DNA of 20,542 bases from JAADIV01 sp964439085 (GTDB lineage Bacteria; Desulfobacterota; Desulfobulbia; Desulfobulbales; VMSU01). The stretch is from assembly GCA_964439085.1 (NCBI GenBank), contig CAYTNB010000029.1, positions 1 through 20,542 of the forward strand, given 5' to 3'. Under the pieces are notes generated by a model. That model saw nothing but the letters and a program-made list of their open reading frames with translations. It did no database searches and was not told the origin of the DNA. Positions 15,118 to 20,542 of the stretch are shown here, in pieces. The translations under genes and the position numbers were made by a program. Positions within the stretch are counted from its first letter, which is position 1, and the number at the start of each line of letters is the position of its first letter.

Positions 15118-15165
15118 CACTGATAAACGCTAATTTTTTTGTTTTTTAATCAGCACTTATCAGTG
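15118..15165. terminator. Possible terminator hairpin after rpe
   Basis: CACTGATAA (15118-15126) pairs perfectly with TTATCAGTG (15157-15165), starting 2 nt past the rpe stop. The 30-nt loop contains two T-runs. The T-runs lie inside the loop rather than after the stem, so it is not a canonical intrinsic terminator; TTAATTATTTTT follows at 15170-15181. Confidence 0.4.
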
Positions 15166-15189
15166 GCTCTTAATTATTTTTGGTAATGT

Positions 15190-15283
15190 CTAACACCCCA
15201 CGATGGGGTATAGATACCTTATAAATTCTTTTCTAAAAAACAGGTAAGCGCAGACTCCGAGAAAACAATCTGTAAGGTACTAA
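15190..15283 (-). repeat. Repeat R, copy 3 (reverse orientation)
   Basis: A 94-nt copy on the minus strand, core at 15241-15259. Its first bases overlap the stop codon of the minus-strand 610-residue gene: the TAG of TTAGTACCTTACAG is that stop. In this copy TACCTTA and TAAGGTA form a perfect 7-bp outer pairing, and the end hairpin is ATACCCC-ATCGT-GGGGTGT. It sits between converging rpe and the Ig-domain protein gene. Confidence 0.85.
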
Positions 15284-17112
15284 TAGCGTTCTTCTCCTGC
15301 CGCAACGCCGTCCCAAATGGCACTATTGCGGCGGGACCTGGTGTTGATCTTTAAATCCCTGCTAGCTTTCTGATTGTCCCGATCTGTAATTGTCAGGCGT
15401 AAGACTGGCCCCGGGTTGTTCACTGTATTGAACGAAGACGGTGCCACGAAGGTGATTTGTGAACCCTCCGTATTAGTCGGCTCGATCTGCACCGGGACTC
15501 CGGCTATTTGTTTCCATGAGAAAAGCAGGCTGCTGCGGTCTTCGTCTCTGGAGGCACTGGCATCCAAAACTACCCGTTCTCCCGCCAAATACGAGGGCGA
15601 AATTTCGGCAAGATGAATATCGGGGGCAGGGTTGCCTATGGCTATTTTTAATCTGATTTTTCCTATTTTTGACCTTAATTTGGCCAACCGGAAACGGTAT
15701 TTTATCTGTTCTGTACCACCGAAAAACTTATCAGGTTCATAACGATAGCTCCTGGCATTGGTCTTATGTAACTGACCGTGCAGATTGGTGGAGATTATTT
15801 CCACCCTGATTTTTGAGGTGTAGGGAAGATAGTTGGCCTTACTCCATAATGTCTGCCAATTAATTCTGAACGGTTTTGAGCTGGTAAGATGATATGTCTC
15901 ATTCCGTGCCGCAATTACCAACTTTTTATGTCTTACAGTTATCGACCGGCTTGCGGTGACAGGCTTATCTTCTTCTGTCACAGGTGTGGGCCGAGGAGCG
16001 GTCGGTACCTGGGTCAATAGAGCTGGGGCCGGGCTGGCAAGTTTCATTGTTGGAGTATTTTGGGTGGTTATTGGCCCCATAATCTTTATTGTGGCTGGAG
16101 CACTGACGCTATGACCATCCGATACCCGAAACACCAGATTATCTTGTCCTGTAAAATTCTTGTTAGGTAAATAAATCAGATTTGGTGCCTGCCCTGATAA
16201 TTTTCCATGTTCAGGCAGGGATAGAATCTCATAATTAAGTGGGTCGTTTTCCGCATCGGTAGCGTTTAATTTAATTGCCAGTTCGTTGTCTCCCCTGGCT
16301 ATGGTCAACTCTGAATCCTTGACCTGCGGGGCGGTGTTTGTCTTTGTTACGACTGGGGAGACGATCGCAGGCATTGCCGGGGTGGTGGTTACTGGTTGTG
16401 CCTGGCCGGGCGGTTGCTGGGCGATTATCGGTTTTTCCGGTACTGGTTTTCCCTTTAACAAGAAGATGGCGGTAATAATCAGCACGATGCAACCACCGGC
16501 TATCGCCTGTATGTTCCTGTTTTGCAGGAAGGGAGGAATGGTCATTGGCAGGCCTCTTTTAGAGCCAGGAGTCGCTGTCTGCTGGTCTGGTGTCAAAAAA
16601 ACTGTGGCGTCCTCATTGCTGGAACTAGCTGCGCCTTCTGCTAAAACAGTAAGAGCATCATCACCATCCTCGCCAATGTCCGGGATGTCGGGTGTGTCAT
16701 CATCCAGGCCAAACTCTTCCGCATCAAAGCCGTCACCTATATCATCAAGACCAAAATCATCATCATCTGAGTCTTCGGCCAAATCCTTAAAATCTATTTC
16801 TTCAGCCTTGAAAGGGTCGTCATCGGCGCTCTCTGCGGCGGAAGCATCTTTGGGCGCATCATCATCAACCTCTGAAAAGAGTTGATCTATCTCATCCTGG
16901 CTGGGGGGTGAGTCGGGAACCTCCTCATTGTCATCATCATCCTCGGCAAGAAGTGAGTCGATGTCGGATTGATCCACACCTGAATCAGCTCTTGCCGCCG
17001 GTTCTTCGTCTTCTGACAGCAGAGAGTTTATGTCAGATTGATCAAGCTCGGACTCACTATCTGCTTCATCACCTACATCATCCAGCCAGTCGTCTTTTTC
17101 TTCTTCGGCCAT
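15280..17112 (-). CDS. Single-pass membrane protein with acidic FliM-motif tail and Ig/PKD-like outer domains
   Basis: Protein of 610 residues, not a family I can name. Residues 1-180 are strongly acidic and disordered-looking and hold three repeats about 23 residues apart: LDQSDINSLLSE (23-34), VDQSDIDSLLAE (46-57) and PSQDEIDQLFSE (70-81). These resemble the N-terminal SQxEIDALL segment of the flagellar switch protein FliM that binds CheY. A membrane segment follows (about 201-220), then a Pro-rich linker. A cadherin/tandem-95-like domain (about 261-345: ATDAENDPLNYEILSLPEHG, NFTGQDNLVFRVSDG) comes next, then a divergent second copy (about 388-490), and a PKD/REJ-like domain (about 495-590: VLDASASRDEDRSSLLFSWKQ). 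With no signal peptide the acidic tail should be cytoplasmic and the Ig-like part periplasmic. It is the last gene of the FlgO-like cluster. ATG at 17112 has AAGGA 9 nt upstream. Confidence 0.8.
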   Translation of the reverse strand: MAEEEKDDWLDDVGDEADSESELDQSDINSLLSEDEEPAARADSGVDQSDIDSLLAEDDDDNEEVPDSPPSQDEIDQLFSEVDDDAPKDASAAESADDDPFKAEEIDFKDLAEDSDDDDFGLDDIGDGFDAEEFGLDDDTPDIPDIGEDGDDALTVLAEGAASSSNEDATVFLTPDQQTATPGSKRGLPMTIPPFLQNRNIQAIAGGCIVLIITAIFLLKGKPVPEKPIIAQQPPGQAQPVTTTPAMPAIVSPVVTKTNTAPQVKDSELTIARGDNELAIKLNATDAENDPLNYEILSLPEHGKLSGQAPNLIYLPNKNFTGQDNLVFRVSDGHSVSAPATIKIMGPITTQNTPTMKLASPAPALLTQVPTAPRPTPVTEEDKPVTASRSITVRHKKLVIAARNETYHLTSSKPFRINWQTLWSKANYLPYTSKIRVEIISTNLHGQLHKTNARSYRYEPDKFFGGTEQIKYRFRLAKLRSKIGKIRLKIAIGNPAPDIHLAEISPSYLAGERVVLDASASRDEDRSSLLFSWKQIAGVPVQIEPTNTEGSQITFVAPSSFNTVNNPGPVLRLTITDRDNQKASRDLKINTRSRRNSAIWDGVAAGEERY

Positions 17113-17143
17113 AATTCAATTCCTTAATTATCATTTTGTAGAG

Positions 17144-17164
17144 TGTGCTGAGGAACGAAGCACA
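17144..17164. repeat. Small hairpin in the spacer before the 610-residue gene
   Basis: TGTGCT (17144-17149) pairs with AGCACA (17159-17164) around a 9-nt loop, in the 87-nt spacer between two minus-strand genes. There is no T-run. It might influence relative expression of the last gene, or be chance. Confidence 0.3.
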
Positions 17165-17199
17165 TCATTTTATTAAGATAGAGGGCCAGGCCTAAACGA

Positions 17200-17745
17200 T
17201 TAGATAAAAGTGTGCAGAGCTCGATAAATTGGTTCTGACATTTCTACGTTAGTGACATAAGATGCTCGTTGGCCCTGGGAATTTACCCCGGATATATGAA
17301 TACGTAAATACCCGTCAATCTCCTGGATTACGCCGTGTAATTGCTGGGGGACACTGTTTTTTAGGTCAGATTTTAGTATTCTGGTGTCATTATTGATCAC
17401 GGAAATCATCTGGTCGGCCAAGGTGATGCCAAGTTCCGATATCTTATTTTCTTGAAATTCTCCGATGGTGGTAAAGGGCGTAACCTGAACAAGTCCTGCA
17501 CCGTAGAAATTTTTAAAATTCAGGTCTGCTTCATCACAAAGAACGGTGAGTAAATCCGACAAATTAGCGTAATTACGGTACACAATTGGTGGTGGCGGTT
17601 GCACTTTTTGGGGGAACTCGGCACCTTTCTGCTGGGCTGAGGCCACTAAGGGGGCTACTAAAAAACAAAGTCCCATCATCAAACATAGTGAAAGGTTGCC
17701 TGGACGTTTGCGGACAAACGTGTTTGTAGTGTTATTTGACTTCAT
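17200..17745 (-). CDS. Secreted protein, divergent FlgO-like
   Basis: Protein of 181 residues with a signal peptide ending ...LVAPLVASAQQ (cleavage after ASA) and a Pro-rich start of the mature part. The segment LVQVTPFTTIGEFQENKISELGITLADQMISVIN follows the pattern of the FlgO domain (V-x-x-F, then a polar stretch, L-G-x-x-L-A-x-x-x). The later IQEIDGYLRIHISGVNSQGQ would match its final strands. The middle part of the domain is shorter than in the two upstream paralogues. I infer it is a third, diverged FlgO-like protein; a sequence-profile search would be needed to settle this. ATG at 17745 has a perfect AGGAGG 8 nt upstream; TTG at 17751 is too close to that site. It lies 30 nt after the preceding gene, so it is in the same operon. 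Confidence 0.65.
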   Translation of the reverse strand: MKSNNTTNTFVRKRPGNLSLCLMMGLCFLVAPLVASAQQKGAEFPQKVQPPPPIVYRNYANLSDLLTVLCDEADLNFKNFYGAGLVQVTPFTTIGEFQENKISELGITLADQMISVINNDTRILKSDLKNSVPQQLHGVIQEIDGYLRIHISGVNSQGQRASYVTNVEMSEPIYRALHTFI

Positions 17746-17775
17746 TATCAAGTCCTCCTGTTTTGACGGGTAAAA

Positions 17776-18504
17776 TTATTGTCCGATACCTTTGACAGCG
17801 ATGATAAACGGTTTTTTGTCGTGGGAGGACAACAGGCTTAATAACTCCCGGTTCAGAGGTAAATTATAACGCCACGAGGTCTTTACTAATCCCGTTTTTA
17901 AAGACACCAAACGTCCCTGTAAAATTAGGGTTTTCCTGGTGTTGGTAAAGGTAGAAACTACAACATAATCAAGGGCGGGGGAATTATTGGCAATCTCCCC
18001 GATATTGCGTGATAATATAAACTCACCAGTCTGCGGCAGAATGTTAATGTCTTTGCCCAACCGCAATTCTTTCACTCGCAGGCCGCGATCTGCCAAATCA
18101 GTGAGATAATATTCGGCAATAAGTCTACCGAACTCTGTTTCTCGCTTTAAATCGGAGAGAGGTACGGCTGCCACCACGGCCACTCTTGCGGTGAGCTGCT
18201 GCGGGCCGGACTCTTTAAGCTCATAAAAAATTTTCCCTGCTACTTCTTTGGACATTTCGGATAGTTTGCTTTCCGTCCCCAATGAACTGGATGAGTCGGG
18301 CATGTACTGATAAATGGTGTGTCGACTTGATGCCGATACGGTCTCTACTGGAGCTGGCGCAATCTGTGGCGGTGCAGGTGATGTTACCTCGGTTGCGGCA
18401 GCTTTACCACTGTCGGTTTTAGCCTGGCCCTGGACACTTAAAGACAGGCATAGCAATGTTATGCCGGCAATGGTTAATAACCAGCCTGATTTATCTTTTC
18501 TCAT
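17776..18504 (-). CDS. FlgO-family secreted protein (second copy)
   Basis: Protein of 242 residues with signal peptide MRKDKSGWLLTIAGITLLCLSLSVQGQA. After a ~60-residue variable linker comes a FlgO-like domain: ARVAVVAAVPLSDLKRETEFGRLIAEYYLTDLADRGLRVKELRLG, then GEFILSRNIGEIANNSPALDYVVVSTF, parallel to GEYGLSRDVSEI in the next gene upstream. FlgO proteins in Vibrio are outer-membrane-associated components around the flagellar base; whether this one is flagellar is not shown. The first possible ATG is at 18516, but the GAG GGA codons there form the ribosome site GGAGGG for the downstream ATG at 18504 (18507 is also possible), so I use 18504. It is separated by 149 nt from the first FlgO-like gene and may have its own promoter. 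Confidence 0.75.
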   Translation of the reverse strand: MRKDKSGWLLTIAGITLLCLSLSVQGQAKTDSGKAAATEVTSPAPPQIAPAPVETVSASSRHTIYQYMPDSSSSLGTESKLSEMSKEVAGKIFYELKESGPQQLTARVAVVAAVPLSDLKRETEFGRLIAEYYLTDLADRGLRVKELRLGKDINILPQTGEFILSRNIGEIANNSPALDYVVVSTFTNTRKTLILQGRLVSLKTGLVKTSWRYNLPLNRELLSLLSSHDKKPFIIAVKGIGQ

Positions 18505-18653
18505 CATTCCCTCCATGGTATGAAAACTTGTTTGAATGGTTATAATATGTCATGATCTTAATCATTTATGTAATTCCTGTAGGGGAGCCCCCAAGGATTA
18601 CCTCTTTGAATTAGCTCTCAGCAATAGGTCTTCTTCGTGTAACAACCCCCCTT

Positions 18654-19343
18654 CTATAATTCCAGTTTTTTCATATAGGTAACGCTAGTCATTCCTCGAG
18701 AGGCAGAAACGGCATCGGAGAGCAGTAAATTTGTGAGGTTGTTTTTTGAAAATATCATGGTGGCACTGGAGAGCAGATTGGCATTTTTATTATCAAGCAC
18801 TTTGGCGTTGACCATGATCTTATCGCCGGCAATTGCATAGGTGCCAGTTACCATGGTTCTGGCTGCAACATTTTGCCTAATCTCGGATACATCACGCGAT
18901 AGACCATATTCTCCACGTTTTTCCTGGATTCTGATGTTGGTGCTTTTTCTGATTTCGACAACCTTATAACCACGCTGCTGGAACTCGGTCATTAGCTGCT
19001 CCGCCAGGTAGCGCCCAAAGGATGAAGTCCTGGATAGTTTCTTTAAATCTACGAAACTGCCCATGGCAATACCATCCATTAAATCACCCACCTCTGGGTC
19101 GGGTTCTTGAAGATTGGTGAAGAGCTGCCGGGCCATCTGATGTATATTTTTGTCGAACTCCAAGGCTTGACCTGCAAATTTATCTTTTGTTGGCGGCGGA
19201 GTAGCTTTTTGGGCGGGTGTCTTTCTGGTAAAATCGGGGAATAGGCTGAATGCTTGGGCTTGGCTGGCAAGAAGACAAAAACTTGTTATAATGACAGCCA
19301 TAAATAAAAGCACCGTGTTGAGCGATAAATTTTTATGGGGCAT
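18654..19343 (-). CDS. FlgO-family secreted protein (first copy)
   Basis: Protein of 229 residues with a signal peptide (hydrophobic 10-25, cleavage after AQA at about 31). No good lipobox: the cysteine at 22 is preceded by Phe, so it is probably a soluble periplasmic or surface protein rather than a lipoprotein. The domain from about 65 to 215 reads like FlgO: MGSFVDLKKLSRTSSFGRYLAEQLMTEFQQRGYKVVEIR, GEYGLSRDVSEI, MVTGTYAIAGDKIMVNAKVLDNKNANLLSSATMIF. In Vibrio FlgO supports outer-membrane anchoring of the flagellum; homologues also occur beside non-flagellar envelope genes, so the symbol is left open. ATG at 19343 has AGGAGA 7 nt upstream. It is the first gene of the minus-strand cluster 15280-19343. 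Confidence 0.82.
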   Translation of the reverse strand: MPHKNLSLNTVLLFMAVIITSFCLLASQAQAFSLFPDFTRKTPAQKATPPPTKDKFAGQALEFDKNIHQMARQLFTNLQEPDPEVGDLMDGIAMGSFVDLKKLSRTSSFGRYLAEQLMTEFQQRGYKVVEIRKSTNIRIQEKRGEYGLSRDVSEIRQNVAARTMVTGTYAIAGDKIMVNAKVLDNKNANLLSSATMIFSKNNLTNLLLSDAVSASRGMTSVTYMKKLEL

Positions 19344-19530
19344 TGTTATCTCCTGGGCAATATTGAGTTTGTACAGCTATTCTGGCATAACTTCTGTGCT
19401 AATAAGAAAAAATTATCTGGAATTGCTGGAGCGTCCTTATACATTCTGTTTTTCTTATCTATCGGTATTATATGTTATTTCTTGACTATTTTTCTAAAAT
19501 TAAAGAGTTTTTTTGAGGATAATTTACGAA

Positions 19531-20034
19531 ATGTTCGGCGAATTAAGCGTGTCTGAAATTATTATAGATGAAATTTTGATTATTGAAACTAGCGGCGAGA
19601 TGCCGGAAGTGGCCTATCATGGCGCTATTCATTATATGACGTCTGATGTGGACGGGCCGGGATTGAATCTTGCCCAAAGCCATTTAAACGAGCTAAAACT
19701 AGCAGTTGTTGAAGGCTATCGTCGCATCATTGTCCGAGATATTACCTTGGAAAATCGTGATAAAGGTTTATACCGAGGCCTGGCTCGCTGTGCCGTGAAT
19801 TGGAACCGCCTGGGAAAATATTGCCGGGCAGAGGGATTGGCCGTCGATGGGGTTGCTACGGAAGTTTGTTGCTGCCTGAAAAGGTTTTTGACGGTTGAAT
19901 TAAAGGATGTTCGGCAAGGCCGCCAAACATGCGTTAATTGCTCAGCCTCCTGTCTTTATGAGCTGGCCGCTGAAGTTGGCCTTGAAATCGACCAGATATC
20001 AACGGATCTGGAAATATTGTTTCCGAATGCCTAA
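19531..20034 (+). CDS. Cysteine-rich conserved-looking protein of unknown function
   Basis: Protein of 167 residues that I do not recognise. No signal peptide or membrane segment is visible, so it is probably cytosolic. The first ~75 residues look like an alpha/beta fold (SEIIIDEILIIET, ELKLAVVEGYRRIIVRDITLEN). The second half has eight cysteines: Cys87, Cys98, a CCC run at 113-115, and Cys134, Cys137, Cys141 in TCVNCSASC. The spacing suggests metal or Fe-S binding, but this is inference. The start is uncertain: ATG at 19531 has GAGG 12 nt upstream (long), and TTG at 19513 is a possible alternative. Its stop overlaps the polA stop on the opposite strand. It diverges from the FlgO-like cluster with a 187-nt gap, so the two sides may share a regulatory region. 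Confidence 0.72.
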   Translation: MFGELSVSEIIIDEILIIETSGEMPEVAYHGAIHYMTSDVDGPGLNLAQSHLNELKLAVVEGYRRIIVRDITLENRDKGLYRGLARCAVNWNRLGKYCRAEGLAVDGVATEVCCCLKRFLTVELKDVRQGRQTCVNCSASCLYELAAEVGLEIDQISTDLEILFPNA

Positions 20035-20542
20035 TTTTGGGCCAGATTATTGCTCGTGGTGATATTTACAGTCAAGGGGACAGCCAGATCAAGGACGGTT
20101 TCCATTTCTCCTTTGACCATTATTTGGGTTTGAGTAATTTCTGCTTCCGGAACTTCTAGTACTAATTCATCGTGGATTTGCAGAATTAATTTGGCTTGCA
20201 GCTCCAGATGCTCGATCTGTTGGTCAACGTTGATGGTGGCAAGCTTTATTATATCGGCGGCGGTGCCTTGGATGGGGGTGTTCATGGCGGTGCGTTCGGC
20301 AAATTCTCGCCGGTTTTTGTTACTGCTGTTGATGTCTGGTAACGGCCTTCTGCGGCCAAGCAGGGTGGTGACAAAACCCTCAGACCTGGCTTTTTCGACA
20401 ATATCCTTCATGAATTGTCGCACACCTTGGTAGAGATCGAAATAGCGATCTATGAAGGTGGCGGCCTCCTTGCGGCTTATCCGCAGCTGTTGGGCCAGCC
20501 CAAAGGCACTCATCCCGTAAACAATACCAAAATTTATGCTTT
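20031..20542 (-). CDS. polA: DNA polymerase I, C-terminal part (runs off the window)
   Basis: About 170 C-terminal residues of the family A polymerase domain, acting in Okazaki-fragment processing and repair. The visible part begins inside the fingers O helix (INFGIVYGMSAFGLAQ), continues with FIDRYFDLYQGVRQFM, GFVTTLLGRRRPLPDI, NTPIQGTAADIIKLA, and reaches motif C with the catalytic acidic pair in QIHDELVLEVP. It then ends normally about 35 residues later. The frame stays open to the right edge, so the 5' part lies outside; whether 3'-5' or 5'-3' exonuclease domains are intact cannot be seen. Its TAG stop at 20031-20033 overlaps the TAA of the converging cysteine-rich gene. Confidence 0.96.
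   Translation of the reverse strand, partial: SINFGIVYGMSAFGLAQQLRISRKEAATFIDRYFDLYQGVRQFMKDIVEKARSEGFVTTLLGRRRPLPDINSSNKNRREFAERTAMNTPIQGTAADIIKLATINVDQQIEHLELQAKLILQIHDELVLEVPEAEITQTQIMVKGEMETVLDLAVPLTVNITTSNNLAQN

Noticed and set aside
16286..16885. Plus-strand open frame of ~200 codons, Ser/Pro-rich
   Set aside because: It is antisense to the Asp/Glu-rich tail of the 610-residue gene; GAT/GAC codons read backwards give Ser-rich frames without stops. It has no ribosome site or recognisable domain.
19344..19530. Sigma-54 promoter TGGCAT...TGCT near 19388 before the cysteine-rich gene
   Set aside because: The GG and GC elements are 12 nt apart instead of 10, so it does not fit the strict sigma-54 spacing.
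1..20542. tRNA, rRNA, transposase, integrase or phage genes
   Set aside because: None of the open frames or gaps shows the corresponding motifs; the mobile-looking elements here are all non-coding.

Overview
The window reads as an ordinary chromosomal stretch of a Gram-negative, probably anaerobic bacterium, most likely Desulfobacterota (Desulfobulbales-like). This is inferred from the mix of genes: a V/A-type ATPase operon with a DUF2764 gene, a DUF4080-type radical SAM protein, an lgt / M16 peptidase / rpe block, FlgO-family periplasmic proteins, moderate GC content, and many intergenic palindromic repeats. No rRNA, tRNA, CRISPR array, transposase or prophage gene was found, and the taxon is not proven.

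Layout. Positions 1-1230 (minus) hold the start of a V-type ATPase operon: subunit E followed by a DUF2764 gene, running off the left edge. Positions 1390-3818 (minus) are a tight three-gene unit: a PanE-family reductase, a universal stress protein, and a divergent protein-kinase-fold protein whose start lies 2 nt after the stress-protein stop. plsY (plus) follows. A decayed cNMP-binding/HD-GYP gene lies at 5187-5800, then ppiD and a radical SAM gene (both minus). Positions 10560-15115 (plus) carry lgt, a double-domain M16 peptidase and rpe. Positions 15280-19343 (minus) carry three consecutive FlgO-like secreted proteins and a 610-residue single-pass protein. That protein has Ig/cadherin-like and PKD-like outer domains and an acidic cytoplasmic tail with three copies of a FliM-like 'QxxIDxLL' motif. 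A cysteine-rich unknown protein (plus) and the 3' part of polA (minus, runs off the right edge) end the window with overlapping stop codons.

The most unusual non-coding content is a set of intergenic repeats. A ~94-nt repeat, here called R, occurs three times (3851-3945, 10384-10477, 15190-15283 reversed) with a ~60-nt almost invariant half and a terminal hairpin. Its core, CGGAGTCTGCGCTTACCTG, recurs in whole, diverged or interrupted form inside three other intergenic elements (4926-5142, 8276-8447, 11373-11434). Three longer imperfect palindromes (1275-1347, 8276-8447, 14233-14389) share the centre ATAGCRCTGYTAT. No transposase is nearby, so these look like non-autonomous, modular elements.

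The best candidate for an undescribed protein system is the 15280-19343 cluster: three FlgO-like envelope proteins next to a membrane protein with repeated FliM-like docking motifs facing the cytoplasm. This points to an envelope structure with a chemotaxis- or motor-like connection. That role is inference only.
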